Shown here piece by piece: positions 16,040-24,524 of a DNA stretch of 29,535 nt. The notes under the pieces are model-generated. The model was not told the origin of the DNA. It did no database searches and worked only from the letters and a program-made list of their open reading frames with translations. The stretch is taken from positions 1-29,535 of the forward strand of contig JAEDCQ010000022.1 in NCBI GenBank assembly GCA_016294075.1. The letters run 5' to 3'. Positions within the stretch are counted from its first letter, which is position 1. Every line of letters begins with the position of its first letter. Origin of the DNA: Lachnospiraceae bacterium. GTDB taxonomy: Bacteria; Bacillota; Clostridia; Lachnospirales; Lachnospiraceae. Made by a program: the position numbers and the translations under genes.

Positions 16040-17632
16040 TTATTTAAGAGCCTCTACTGCTGCTCTTTCAATAGACAGTCCTTCTTCGTAACGCTTAATA
16101 AATTCGTTAAATCCATCTACATCCTTCTTATCGGGAGCAAGAGTCGTACCTTCCTGTCCGGCAAATACCTTCTTATCCAAATAAGCTTCAAGGGTTTCCC
16201 CTTCATCCTTCCAAACCATGTATGCCGCCAACAAGGCAATACCCCATGCGCCGCCTTCGCCTGCTGTTTCCATAACAGTTACCGGGCAGTCAAGAGCTGC
16301 CGCAAGTAATTTCTGTCCGACAACAGGAGTTTTAAACAAACCGCCATGGCCTGTAATCTTATCCAGCTTTACGCCTTCCTTTGCCAGAATATCATTACCA
16401 ACCTTAAGAACGCCTAAAGAAGTAAGTAAATGTGCTCTCATAAAGTTAGCAAGGCTAAATTTGCTGTCCGGCTTACGCACAAATAACGGGCGGCCTTCCT
16501 CAAATCCTGTGATATGCTCACCGGAAAAATAATTGTATGCCAGCAATCCGCCACAGTCCGCATCACCCTCTAAAGCCTTGTTATATAAAGTTCCGAACAA
16601 TTCATTCATATCAACCTTCATGCCAAAGCTTTCCGCAAATTCCTTGAAGATATTTACCCATGCATTCAAATCTGAAGTACAGTTGTTACAATGAACCATT
16701 GCAACCGCATGACCTGTAGGCGTTGTTACAAGGTCAATTTCATCATATGCCTTAGACAAATCCTTCTCCAGAACGGCCATGGAAAATGCAGATGTTCCGG
16801 CTGAAACATTACCGGTACGAACCGTAACGGCATTTGTTGCAACCATACCGGTTCCTGCATCACCTTCCGGCGGACACAAGGGAATCCCTGCCTCTAAGTT
16901 TCCTGAAACATCAAGAAGCTTTGCACCTTCTTCTGTTAAAGTTCCGGCACTTTCGCCTGCAAGCAATACGCCCGGCAGAATTTCTTCGAGCTTCCATGGA
17001 TAATTTTTATCCGCAATCAATTCATCGAATTGTGCAATCATCTTTTTATTATAGTATTTTGTCTCTGAGTCGATTGGGAACATACCGGAGTTTTCACCGA
17101 TACCAAGCACCTTTTTGCCTGTAAGTTTCCAATGGATATAGCCCTCCAGAGTTGTGATAAAGGTAATATCCTTAACATGCTCCTCACCGTTTAAAATTGC
17201 CTGATATAAATGCGCAATACTCCATCTCTGCGGAATATGAAAATCAAACAATTTCGTTAATTCATTGGATGCTTGTTCCTGAAGATTGTTACGCCATGTA
17301 CGGAAAGGAACCATCAATTCACCTTCCTTGTTAAATGGCATATATCCATGCATCATGGCACTAAAGCCGATTGCCGCAACCTTTGTTAAAGTAATACCGT
17401 ACTGATTCTTTACATCCTCTGCGAGCTTTGAATAACAGTCCTGAAGTCCTGTCCAGATGTCATCTAAGCTATATGTCCAGATACCGTTTTCCAATCTGTT
17501 TTCCCAATCATGTGCACCGGATGCGATTGGAGCATGCTTATCATCAATCAATACAGCCTTGATTCTTGTTGAACCAAATTCGATACCAAGGACTGCTTTA
17601 CCCTCACTAATACATTTTTTAACTGCTTCCAT
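16040..17632 (-). CDS. FGGY-family sugar kinase, probable L-ribulokinase (AraK type)
   Basis: 530 residues of the FGGY kinase family. The N-terminal ATPase motif is LGIEFGSTRIKAVLID (15-30). Substrate-lobe motifs include WRNN, GENSGMFPID and PEGDAGTGM. The C-terminal domain has GNVSAGTSAFSM and the nucleotide-binding GHGGLFKTPVVGQKLLAAAL. It differs from classical AraB and from XylB. It resembles the alternative ribulokinase ('AraK') described for Clostridium acetobutylicum, a group often annotated only as ATPase or xylulokinase. Position between transketolase and araD supports L-ribulose as substrate, giving L-ribulose-5-P for AraD. No other kinase is in the operon. The family is certain; the substrate is inferred. 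Confidence 0.85.
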   Translation of the reverse strand: MEAVKKCISEGKAVLGIEFGSTRIKAVLIDDKHAPIASGAHDWENRLENGIWTYSLDDIWTGLQDCYSKLAEDVKNQYGITLTKVAAIGFSAMMHGYMPFNKEGELMVPFRTWRNNLQEQASNELTKLFDFHIPQRWSIAHLYQAILNGEEHVKDITFITTLEGYIHWKLTGKKVLGIGENSGMFPIDSETKYYNKKMIAQFDELIADKNYPWKLEEILPGVLLAGESAGTLTEEGAKLLDVSGNLEAGIPLCPPEGDAGTGMVATNAVTVRTGNVSAGTSAFSMAVLEKDLSKAYDEIDLVTTPTGHAVAMVHCNNCTSDLNAWVNIFKEFAESFGMKVDMNELFGTLYNKALEGDADCGGLLAYNYFSGEHITGFEEGRPLFVRKPDSKFSLANFMRAHLLTSLGVLKVGNDILAKEGVKLDKITGHGGLFKTPVVGQKLLAAALDCPVTVMETAGEGGAWGIALLAAYMVWKDEGETLEAYLDKKVFAGQEGTTLAPDKKDVDGFNEFIKRYEEGLSIERAAVEALK

Positions 17633-17655
17633 TTGTTATCTCCCTCTATAATATA

Positions 17656-17687
17656 TTTTGCAGACCGAGGTGATGCTGGCTGCAAAA
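17656..17687 (-). repeat. Inverted repeat in the tkt-C/ribulokinase gap
   Basis: TTTTGCAG (17656-17663) and CTGCAAAA (17680-17687) are perfect 8-base arms around 16 bases, in the 86-base gap between tkt-C and the kinase gene. This is the longest spacer inside the operon. It is not followed by a U-tract, so it is more likely an mRNA processing or stability element than a terminator. Confidence 0.35.
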
Positions 17688-17718
17688 CATACCTTCTAAA
17701 AATAAATCTCTTTATGTT

Positions 17719-18657
17719 TTATAAAGAAGCCTTAACCTTCTCATAGACAGACTGACCGTCTAAGCCATATTTCTTAATTAATTCTCCTGCAGGACCGGAC
17801 TCGCCGAATACATCATTGATACCGATACGAGTTACCTTACAAGGATATTCTTCTGAGAGGCATTCCATAACAGCACTTCCGAGACCGCCGATGACAGAAT
17901 GCTCTTCTAATGTGAATACACTCTTTGTATTTTTAGCTACGTTGATAACCAGCTCTTTATCCAAAGGCTTGATTGTATGAATGTTGATTACAGTCGCTTC
18001 GATACCGTCTGCCGCTAAAAGCTCTGCTGCCTCCAAGGCAGAGGATACTAAAAGTCCGGTTGCGATTAAAGCAACATCTTTTCCTTCGCGAAGTGTAATA
18101 CCCTTTCCGATTTCAAATTTATAATCCGGATTATCATTAATAACCGGTACTGCCGCACGACCGAAACGCATATAAACCGGTCCGACATAATCATATGCTG
18201 CAGCCACTGCTGCTTTTGCTTCAATATCATCACTCGGGTTAATTACAACCATTCCCGGAATTTCTCTCATAAGCGCAAGATCTTCGTTACACTGATGAGT
18301 AGCACCGTCCTCACCAACAGAAATACCCGCATGTGTTGCTGCAATCTTAACGTTAAGATGAGGATATCCGATTGAGTTACGAACCTGCTCATATGCACGT
18401 CCTGCTGCAAACATGGCAAATGTAGAGATAAAAGGAACATACCCGCAGGTAGAAAGACCTGCTGCAATTCCCGTCATATTTGCCTCTGCGATACCACAGT
18501 CTATATGTCTGTCAGGAAAAGCCTTCATGAAAACACCTGTTTTTGTAGCACCTGCCAAGTCAGCATCCAAAACAACAAGGTTCTCTTTCTTTTCTCCCAA
18601 CTCTTTTAAAGCGTTACCATAGCTTTCTCTTGTAGCGATTTTCTTTACATCTGACAC
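17719..18657 (-). CDS. Transketolase C-terminal subunit
   Basis: 312 residues equal to the middle (pyrimidine-binding) and C-terminal domains of transketolase. The catalytic glutamate for thiamine diphosphate is in DCGIAEANMTGIAAGLSTCG. The next conserved block is THAGISVGEDGATHQCNED, and the C-terminal domain has VFTLEEHSVIGGLGSAV. It must pair with the upstream N-terminal subunit to give an active enzyme. In many Firmicutes, archaea and actinobacteria transketolase is split this way. The start is GTG at 18657, overlapping the previous gene by 13 bases, so translation is coupled. Role: moves two-carbon units from xylulose-5-P into the pentose phosphate pathway and glycolysis. Confidence 0.93.
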   Translation of the reverse strand: MSDVKKIATRESYGNALKELGEKKENLVVLDADLAGATKTGVFMKAFPDRHIDCGIAEANMTGIAAGLSTCGYVPFISTFAMFAAGRAYEQVRNSIGYPHLNVKIAATHAGISVGEDGATHQCNEDLALMREIPGMVVINPSDDIEAKAAVAAAYDYVGPVYMRFGRAAVPVINDNPDYKFEIGKGITLREGKDVALIATGLLVSSALEAAELLAADGIEATVINIHTIKPLDKELVINVAKNTKSVFTLEEHSVIGGLGSAVMECLSEEYPCKVTRIGINDVFGESGPAGELIKKYGLDGQSVYEKVKASL

Positions 18658-19481
18658 AGCTTTTCACCCTCCTTTGTAAGTTCTTCCATAGCAATTGCGT
18701 ATTCCTCATCGTTAGGTGCTTTTCCATGCCAACCGGCATTATCCTCCATGAAGGATACACCCTTACCTTTGGTTGTCTTTGCAACAATTGCTGTCGGCAT
18801 TCCCTTAACCGTTTTTGCTTCATCAAAAGCTGCTTTCAGCTCATCGAAGTCATTTCCGTTTACATTAATCACGTGGAAGTTGAATGCCTTAAACTTCTCA
18901 TCAATCGGATACGGTGAACATACGTCACTGATTTTACCGTCAATCTGAAGGTTATTGTTATCTACGATTAAAACAAGATTGTCTAATTTGCGATGTCCCG
19001 CAAACATAGCAGCTTCCCAAATCTGACCTTCCTGAATCTCACCGTCGCCGCATAAGCAATATGTTCTGTAATCCTTGCCCTGCATTTTAGCGCCGAGTGC
19101 CATACCGACTGCAGCAGAGAATCCCTGTCCCAAGGAACCGGACGACATATCCACACCCGGAATGTGCTTCATATCAGGATGTCCCTGTAAATAAGAGCCT
19201 GTATGACGAAGCGTCTCTAAATCCTCTACCGGAAAATATCCTCTGTTTGCTAAAACAGAATATAAGCCCGGTGCAACATGTCCTTTTGAAAGTACGAAAC
19301 GGTCACGATTTTCTGCTTTCGGATCAGCAGGATCGATATTCATTTCTGCGAAATAAAGATAGGTGAAAATGTCTGCTGCAGAAAGAGATCCACCCGGATG
19401 ACCGGATTTTGCAGCATGAACGGCTGTTACGATTCCTTTTCTGACATCGACAGCTTTTTTCTGTAATTCTAATGTGTTCAT
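18645..19481 (-). CDS. Transketolase N-terminal subunit
   Basis: 278 residues, the thiamine-diphosphate pyrophosphate-binding domain only. SGHPGGSLSAADI (26-38) and the ThDP/Mg motif GDGEIQEG (145-152) with NNN (175-177) are intact. GSLGQGFSAAVGMALG is also conserved. It stops after the first domain (full-length transketolase is ~660 residues), and the rest is encoded by the next gene with a 13-base overlap. It lies 23 bases downstream of araA. An AGGAAAAG site precedes the ATG. Placing transketolase inside an arabinose operon supplies capacity for the xylulose-5-P that AraD makes; no transaldolase or phosphoketolase is in the window. Confidence 0.94.
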   Translation of the reverse strand: MNTLELQKKAVDVRKGIVTAVHAAKSGHPGGSLSAADIFTYLYFAEMNIDPADPKAENRDRFVLSKGHVAPGLYSVLANRGYFPVEDLETLRHTGSYLQGHPDMKHIPGVDMSSGSLGQGFSAAVGMALGAKMQGKDYRTYCLCGDGEIQEGQIWEAAMFAGHRKLDNLVLIVDNNNLQIDGKISDVCSPYPIDEKFKAFNFHVINVNGNDFDELKAAFDEAKTVKGMPTAIVAKTTKGKGVSFMEDNAGWHGKAPNDEEYAIAMEELTKEGEKLCQM

Positions 19482-19504
19482 CTTTTCTTTTCCTTTCTAT
19501 TTTA

Positions 19505-21001
19505 TTAGCGGTAGAATACTTCGCCCAACATTAAGTCTCTTTTAATATCTCGTATTGTTGTATTTTTGTCAATATAAACAGCCTCGATACCCATAGCATT
19601 TGCCCAATCACCCATCTGCTCTGCAGTCAAGTCATAGGAGAACGCCGTATGATGAGCACCACCTGCTAAAATCCAAGCCTCAAGACCTGTGTAGAAATCC
19701 GGCTGCGGAGTCCAGAAATTTGTAGCTACCGGCAACTTAGGCATAGGCTTTTCAACCTTCTTACACTCCACCTCATTGATAAGAAGACGGAATCTCTGTC
19801 CAAGGTCAATCATGGAAACAGCAACACCGGGGCCCTCTTTGGATGTAAATACAAGTCTTGCCGGATCTTCTCTGTTCCCCATGGAAAGAGGCTGGCACTT
19901 AATCGAAATAGGACCATCCGCAATTGTTGGACAAATTTCCAGCATATGAGCCTGAATAATGCCTTCTTTCCCTTTTACAAGGTTGTATGTATAGTCTTCT
20001 AACATAGAAGTTCCTTTTGCGTCTTTCATTCCGGCCGTCATAATTTTCATAAGACGAACCATAGCCGCAACCTTCCAATCACCTTCTGCGCCAAAGCCAT
20101 AGCCTTTTTCCATTAATCTCTGGATTGCAAGACCCGGAAGCTGCTTCAAGGCACCAAGGTCACCGAAGTGAGTAACAATTGCCTGATAATTCTTTTCTTC
20201 CAGGAATCGTTCAAATCCCAACTCAATCTGAGCCTGAACAGCTACATGTTTCTTAAATTCATCAGGATCTCTGCCTTCTAATAAAATATCATATTTATCA
20301 TAGTATTCTTCCACCAAAGCATTGGTATCAGCTTCGGAAACTGCGGAAACCGCTTCTGCGATTTCGTTAACCGGATATGCATCAATTTCCCAACCGAATT
20401 TAATCTGAGCTTCTACCTTATCGCCTTCCGTAACAGCCACGTTTCTCATATTGTCTGCTACACGCATGACACGGATATGGCTGCTTTCCATAACACCGAC
20501 TGCCGTACGCATCCAAGAAGCAATCTTCTTTTGTACAACTTCATCTGACCAATGACCTGCGATCACTTTTCTTTCTATTCTCATGCGGCTTACAATGTGT
20601 CCATATTCTCTGTCACCGTGAGCTGCCTGATTTTCGTTCATGAAGTCCATATCCATTGTGTCATAGGGAATCTCTTCATTAAACTGTGTATGTAAATGAA
20701 GTAATGGTTTTCTATACTCCTGCAGACCGATAATCCATGATTTTGCGGGAGAAAAAGTATGCATCCATGTGATAACGCCTGCACAGGTATCATCACCATT
20801 CGCTTCATTGAAGGTCTTACGAATCAATTCATTGGTGATTAACGTCGGTTTCCAAACAACCTCATAAGGCAAAAAACCGGATTTGTTCAGTGCATCCACA
20901 ATAATCTTAGAATGCTCCGCTACATGAGCCAGACATTCATCTCCATACAAATCCTGAGAGCCTGTGCAAAACCAAAACTTGTAATCTTTCTTTAACAACA
21001 T
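19505..21001 (-). CDS. araA: L-arabinose isomerase
   Basis: 498 residues, full length. Converts L-arabinose to L-ribulose in the cytosol using Mn2+. Catalytic and metal residues are all present: E306 (GFGAEGDWK), E335 (SMLEDYTY), H352 (QAHMLEICP) and the His pair in AGGAHHTAFSY near residue 450. The N-terminus FWFCTGSQDLYG and WMHTFSPAK are family signatures. It is the first gene of the operon, with an ideal AAGGAGG eight bases before the ATG and AraR-like palindromes upstream. No arabinose transporter or arabinan-degrading gene is in the window, so uptake must be encoded elsewhere. Confidence 0.97.
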   Translation of the reverse strand: MLLKKDYKFWFCTGSQDLYGDECLAHVAEHSKIIVDALNKSGFLPYEVVWKPTLITNELIRKTFNEANGDDTCAGVITWMHTFSPAKSWIIGLQEYRKPLLHLHTQFNEEIPYDTMDMDFMNENQAAHGDREYGHIVSRMRIERKVIAGHWSDEVVQKKIASWMRTAVGVMESSHIRVMRVADNMRNVAVTEGDKVEAQIKFGWEIDAYPVNEIAEAVSAVSEADTNALVEEYYDKYDILLEGRDPDEFKKHVAVQAQIELGFERFLEEKNYQAIVTHFGDLGALKQLPGLAIQRLMEKGYGFGAEGDWKVAAMVRLMKIMTAGMKDAKGTSMLEDYTYNLVKGKEGIIQAHMLEICPTIADGPISIKCQPLSMGNREDPARLVFTSKEGPGVAVSMIDLGQRFRLLINEVECKKVEKPMPKLPVATNFWTPQPDFYTGLEAWILAGGAHHTAFSYDLTAEQMGDWANAMGIEAVYIDKNTTIRDIKRDLMLGEVFYR

Positions 21002-21071
21002 AAATATATCCTCCTTTTTTGTTTCCCTTTAGCTTCTTGCATTTCTGACTATAGCCTGTTTCTTTAGGTAT

Positions 21072-21146
21072 AGTATAATTTTGCGCTTGTACGGACATCT
21101 TTACAAGTTGTTTTTAATGATTTGAATAGACAAATTTACAATTTGT
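21072..21146 (-). promoter_or_regulatory. Promoter and AraR operators of the arabinose operon
   Basis: A minus-strand -10 (TATACT, plus 21072-21077) lies 70 bases before araA. Sixteen bases further is a poor -35 (GATGTC) that falls inside GCTTGTACGGACATCT (21085-21100), which matches 11 of 16 positions of the recalled Bacillus AraR operator. A TTTACAAGT half-site follows (21100-21108). Further upstream is a perfect inverted repeat ACAAATT-TAC-AATTTGT (21130-21146). Two sites about 45 bases apart would allow cooperative binding or looping, as known for Bacillus AraR. No catabolite (cre) box was recognised. The repressor link is inferred from araR in the same operon. Confidence 0.6.
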
Positions 21147-21187
21147 TTTTGTGCAGAATCACCAAATCAGGGAGGCGCCGGTACACA

Positions 21188-21228
21188 AAAAAGCCCCTAT
21201 AAAGGGTTTTCCTTTAATGGGGCTTTTT
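21188..21228 (-). terminator. Rho-independent terminator of the MerR-YbjQ unit
   Basis: AAAAAGCCCC (21188-21197) pairs perfectly with GGGGCTTTTT (21219-21228), and the inner TAAAGG/CCTTTA extends the stem. It is flanked by A- and T-runs on both sides, so it could act in both directions. It sits 15 bases after the YbjQ stop and isolates that unit from the arabinose promoter. Confidence 0.85.
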
Positions 21229-21243
21229 GTTATATGCATCCTA

Positions 21244-21558
21244 TTAACAGATAATCTTTACGGCTGTTCCGTAAGCCACAACTTCAGCAGCTCCCTGCAT
21301 TACGGCTGATGAACCGAAACGCACTCCAACAATGGCATCAGCTCCTAAGCTTTCCGCTTCGTCCACCATACGTTTTGTTGCAATCTGTCTTGCTTCATTC
21401 AGCATTTCGGTGTATCCGGCAATCTCTCCGCCGACAAGAGTTTTCATACCTGCCATAAAATCACGGCCTATGTTTTTTGACTGCACAACAGTTCCTTTCA
21501 CAATTCCAAGTGCCTCAATCTGTTTTCCCGGAATGGTATCAATACTTACTAGCTTCAT
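21244..21558 (-). CDS. YbjQ/UPF0145 family protein
   Basis: A small protein of about 104 residues beginning MKLVSIDTIPGK. An upstream in-frame ATG at 21573 gives 109 residues, but the GGAGGAG site overlaps that codon and is correctly spaced (6 bases) for the ATG at 21558. The family pattern is clear: TIPGK.I...GIVKG..VQSKNIGRDF.AG...L.GGE...Y.....EAR..A..RM..EA..LGADAI.GVRF. Such proteins form pentameric rings and carry the label 'heavy-metal-binding domain', though the function is poorly established. It overlaps the end of the MerR gene by 20 bases, so the two are translated together. It ends at a strong terminator. Confidence 0.93.
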   Translation of the reverse strand: MKLVSIDTIPGKQIEALGIVKGTVVQSKNIGRDFMAGMKTLVGGEIAGYTEMLNEARQIATKRMVDEAESLGADAIVGVRFGSSAVMQGAAEVVAYGTAVKIIC

Positions 21559-22186
21559 TTTCTTCTCCTCCATTTATCTCTTTTAATCTCATTTTAAGTG
21601 CGGCGGCAACACCCACAATTACCGTTGCAAATGCCGCAATAATACAAAGCAGTATTCCTATGGGAATAGGTTCCATGTTGTTTCCCCACAAAAGTAAACC
21701 AATCATCGTACTCATAACGGCAATCATGAAGAAAGCTGCTATATAAGAAGCATATTTCTTCTTTTTCTGTTTAATATCCTTTTGGGTAATATCCATAAAT
21801 CTGGTTCCTCCTTCCTCCATATGTTTCATTTCCGAAAGGTATTCCGAAGCATCCAGTTTTGAAAGATTATCCACCTCATCTGCTATTTTTTCGCATAACT
21901 TTTCAGTAAGCTCAATACAATGCTTTTCATGATTCAAACGAATCTTCTGTTTATCCATACATTCAGCAAATGTAATTTCTCCTGTCTGTAAAAAGTGAAT
22001 TTCTTCTATCGGAACAGCAAGCTTACGCAGCAGTTTAATTTTCATCAATTGTCCGACATCATCCAGATTGTATTCTCTGTATCCGTTTTCCGGATTTCTT
22101 TTCGGATTAATTAATCCCTGCTCTTCATAGAAGCGGATATTCTTTTTAGTGATTCCCACTAATTCCTCTACCTGATTAATCTTCAT
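21539..22186 (-). CDS. Membrane-anchored MerR-family regulator
   Basis: 215 residues from the ATG at 22186, which has GGAGGGG immediately upstream. The longer frame to 22333 would run through the promoter and is rejected. Residues 1-70 are a MerR winged helix (MKINQVEELVGITKKNIRFY, EEQGLINPKRN.NGYREY). A coiled-coil dimerisation helix follows to about 140. Two transmembrane segments (146-167 and 174-197) complete it, where soluble MerR proteins have an effector domain. There is no cysteine metal-binding loop. It therefore probably senses membrane state or partners with a membrane protein (inference). A dyad with a 19-base promoter spacer lies upstream, implying autoregulation of itself and the overlapping YbjQ gene. 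Confidence 0.88.
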   Translation of the reverse strand: MKINQVEELVGITKKNIRFYEEQGLINPKRNPENGYREYNLDDVGQLMKIKLLRKLAVPIEEIHFLQTGEITFAECMDKQKIRLNHEKHCIELTEKLCEKIADEVDNLSKLDASEYLSEMKHMEEGGTRFMDITQKDIKQKKKKYASYIAAFFMIAVMSTMIGLLLWGNNMEPIPIGILLCIIAAFATVIVGVAAALKMRLKEINGGEENEASKY

Positions 22187-22224
22187 AACCCCTCCGTTTT
22201 TTCGATTGGCCTTTCGATATTTAT

Positions 22225-22255
22225 AAAATAGACCTTCCACAGGGGGGAAGGTCAA
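22225..22255 (-). promoter_or_regulatory. MerR-type promoter: dyad inside a 19-base spacer
   Basis: On the minus strand TTGACC (22250-22255) and TATTTT (22225-22230) are separated by exactly 19 bases. A perfect 8-base inverted repeat, GACCTTCC/GGAAGGTC (22231-22238 and 22246-22253), spans the spacer. An overlong 19-base spacer with a central dyad is the hallmark of promoters activated by MerR proteins through DNA distortion. It lies 39 bases before the MerR ATG. Confidence 0.8.
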
Positions 22256-22518
22256 TAGAAAATTTAAATTTTTAGTATTTTTATTATTTTTTTTACATAC
22301 TTTTCTCTTACCAGTCATTTTTCGACTTTTCATGCTATAATTTTACTATATTATAAACTGACAAACGGCGTCAAACCAAATACCTTCCGGGAGAGTTTAT
22401 GAATACTTTTTTCCTCGATTTTAATCATTGACAGTATCATAGCATTTTATCTTTTTTTCAGTCCGAAATGATTGTTATGTATTTTACCTCCTGCAGCTTT
22501 GACACCTCCTTTTGCCTT
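22256..22518 (-). other. Intergenic stretch between alcohol dehydrogenase and the MerR promoter
   Basis: AT-rich, with no gene or convincing terminator. On the minus strand, right after the dehydrogenase stop, two AGGAGG-like sites occur about 16 bases apart (around 22488-22510). The same frame continues as ~23 basic residues after the TAA, but no start codon or family match was seen. Confidence 0.4.
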
Positions 22519-23706
22519 TTATCGGTTCTCATATGCCATTCTATAGATGTTAAGGATATCTTCATACTCCAATGTCTTATATCCGGGAAGATTTCTTGTC
22601 CTATTCCTTGTGCATTTTAGTGCAAGTTTTTCCAAGTCCTCCTCTTTTACCCCCAGACTCTTAAGATTTATCGGCATGCCAATTGACTCATAATACTCCT
22701 CCTGCATATTAATTGCGGTTTCTATTGTCTTTTCAGGATGTTCAAAGTCTATATCCAGATTCCACACATTTGATGCATACTGAAGCCATCTTGAAATATT
22801 GGCATCATACACATATCTTGCCCAACTGCACCATAAGGCAGCAAGGCCTGCGCCGTGTGCAACCTCCGGATACATTCCCGAAACCTCATGTTCAAACTGA
22901 TGCACTACCAATACACACTCTCTTCCGCACTGGGTAAGCCCATTATGCGCAAGGGAGGATGCCCACATCATGTTGGCTCTTGCTTCATAATTATATGGAG
23001 CATCCAGACAATCCCTGCCTGCTTTCATAACACTTTTAATCACTGCTTCCGCTATTGCATCCGTAAGATATGTATCTTCTCCCTGACAAAAATAACGCTC
23101 AATTGTATGCATTGCGCTATCTACTGCACCACATGCTGTCTGATAAGGACTTACCGTATATGTCAGTTCCGGATTTTCTATGGCAAAATCCATTCTGTTG
23201 CATGTACAGCCGTACCCTCTCTTTTCACCTGTGTCTGTATTCGTGATAACACAGGAATTTGACATCTCTGAGCCCGCAGCAGACAATGTAAGAATTGCGC
23301 CTTTCCTCAAGGTTTTTTCCGGAACACATTTTCCAAGCGAAAAATCCCAGACATCTGTTTCGGGATTTGCTGCCCCGTTAGCAATATCCTTGGCAGAATC
23401 CAATACTGAGCCTCCACCGACTGCAAGAACAAAATCAACTCCTTCTGAAAGGCAGATTTCAATTCCTTTCCTTACTAAAGACAGCTCAGGATTTGCTACA
23501 ACTCCTCCCAGCTCCACATATGAGATATTCTCGTCCTTCAACGCCTTCTTAACTCTATCCAGAAGCCCGCTCTTTTTCGCAGACTGTCCGCCGTAATGAA
23601 TAAGAACCTTTGTGGGTTCAAACACTCTCAATATTTTCCCAACCTTTAGTTCCTCGTCTTTTCCAAAATAAACCTTTGTGGGTGTTTCATAAATAAAGTT
23701 ACGCAT
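22519..23706 (-). CDS. Iron-containing alcohol dehydrogenase, butanol-dehydrogenase type
   Basis: 395 residues from the ATG at 23706, chosen because AAAGGAGG lies five bases upstream; the ATG at 23736 has no site. Group III Fe-ADH of the YqhD/BdhA subgroup. The N-terminus is FIYETPTKVYFGK. The NAD(P) motif is VGGGSVLDSAKDIA. Metal ligands are the Asp and His in GAVDSAMHTIERY, then H in VVHQFEHEVSG and H in EVAHGAGLA. Relatives reduce butyraldehyde and other aldehydes with NADPH or NADH in fermentation or detoxification. It stands 27 bases after the RyR-domain gene in the same direction, but functional linkage is doubtful. Confidence 0.93.
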   Translation of the reverse strand: MRNFIYETPTKVYFGKDEELKVGKILRVFEPTKVLIHYGGQSAKKSGLLDRVKKALKDENISYVELGGVVANPELSLVRKGIEICLSEGVDFVLAVGGGSVLDSAKDIANGAANPETDVWDFSLGKCVPEKTLRKGAILTLSAAGSEMSNSCVITNTDTGEKRGYGCTCNRMDFAIENPELTYTVSPYQTACGAVDSAMHTIERYFCQGEDTYLTDAIAEAVIKSVMKAGRDCLDAPYNYEARANMMWASSLAHNGLTQCGRECVLVVHQFEHEVSGMYPEVAHGAGLAALWCSWARYVYDANISRWLQYASNVWNLDIDFEHPEKTIETAINMQEEYYESIGMPINLKSLGVKEEDLEKLALKCTRNRTRNLPGYKTLEYEDILNIYRMAYENR

Positions 23707-23732
23707 AATTTCCTCCTTTGGGAACGCTTCTG

Positions 23733-24524
23733 TCACAAAAACTGTTCAATCATTTTCATTATTTTACCATTATGAATCCCATCCTTCTCCTTTTCAGAAT
23801 ATGGTAAATCTGAAAAATCAACTAATAAAGGATGAGTTTTTCTTTCCTCGTCCTTTTGGGGACCATATACCCAATGATTGATATAATGAAATCTACACCA
23901 TCTTATATGCTCCATTTCCCAAATATCTTCTTCAGAAGTTCCCTCATTCTTTTTTCTTTTCTCAATCCAATAGAAATCGGCTCTTGCTATACTTGAGTTC
24001 CTTTTAAAGCCGGATAATTTTTGCCATTGTTCATTCATTTCCTTTTCATAATCAGAAGACATCTCAGTTTTATTTGCCCTTATATAATAATCATAATTAA
24101 ACAACTTTGCCATCAAATACGTTTGCTCAGATTTAATGGTCTTTTCATTTAATATGGATGATACATTACCAAAAGAACAAATGTGATTGCTTTCAAACAT
24201 TTTTGAAAAATTCTCACCCGATTTACTGAATACAAAAATATTTAATAAAGGATTTGCCCCTATCAATACCTGAATCGCATTTATATCATTTTCTTGGGAT
24301 ATAATTACACGATTCATATCCGTAATTGTGTTAACCGCTTCCAGCCACTCTTCTCTGTGAACAATAATATGATCTGAGTTCACTAAATTCAGTGATTCCA
24401 GGAAGGTAATTTGATATGCATCGGCACCCCAAATATGATATTCAATACATTGGGTTAAGCTATATATATTGTTAAGATAAGCCTGTTTAAATATAGACTT
24501 TCCAAGTGAATCAAAACCAATCAT
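23733..24524 (-). CDS. Rossmann-RyR domain protein, N-terminus lost by frameshift
   Basis: A 263-residue frame. It opens in the middle of a nucleotide-binding motif (IGFDSLGKS) and continues as a TrkA-N-like Rossmann region to about residue 150. Near the C-terminus (~205-250) is a RyR (ryanodine-receptor repeat) domain: MEHIRWCRFHYINHWVYGPQ, then KTHPLLVDFSDLPYSEKEKD. Bacterial RyR domains occur in predicted nucleotide-signalling and defence proteins. The ATG at 24524 has no ribosome site and overlaps the stop of the upstream fragment (ATGA). Adding one A to the A5 run at 24537-24541 would fuse that fragment in frame and restore the first strand (KKYKIGMIGFDSLGK). The gene is AT-rich beside its neighbours, suggesting transfer. 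It is probably non-functional, but re-initiation at the ATGA cannot be excluded. Confidence 0.75.
   Translation of the reverse strand: MIGFDSLGKSIFKQAYLNNIYSLTQCIEYHIWGADAYQITFLESLNLVNSDHIIVHREEWLEAVNTITDMNRVIISQENDINAIQVLIGANPLLNIFVFSKSGENFSKMFESNHICSFGNVSSILNEKTIKSEQTYLMAKLFNYDYYIRANKTEMSSDYEKEMNEQWQKLSGFKRNSSIARADFYWIEKRKKNEGTSEEDIWEMEHIRWCRFHYINHWVYGPQKDEERKTHPLLVDFSDLPYSEKEKDGIHNGKIMKMIEQFL

Noticed and set aside
16040..17632. Xylulokinase (XylB)
   Set aside because: The gene lies between transketolase and araD in an araA-araR operon without xylA, and the sequence fits the AraK-type group better.
17656..17687. Terminator inside the arabinose operon
   Set aside because: The inverted repeat has no U-tract and the downstream genes are needed for the same pathway.
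22187..22333. N-terminal extension of the MerR protein
   Set aside because: It would cover the promoter dyad, is Lys/Asn-rich, and the ATG at 22186 has a perfect ribosome site.
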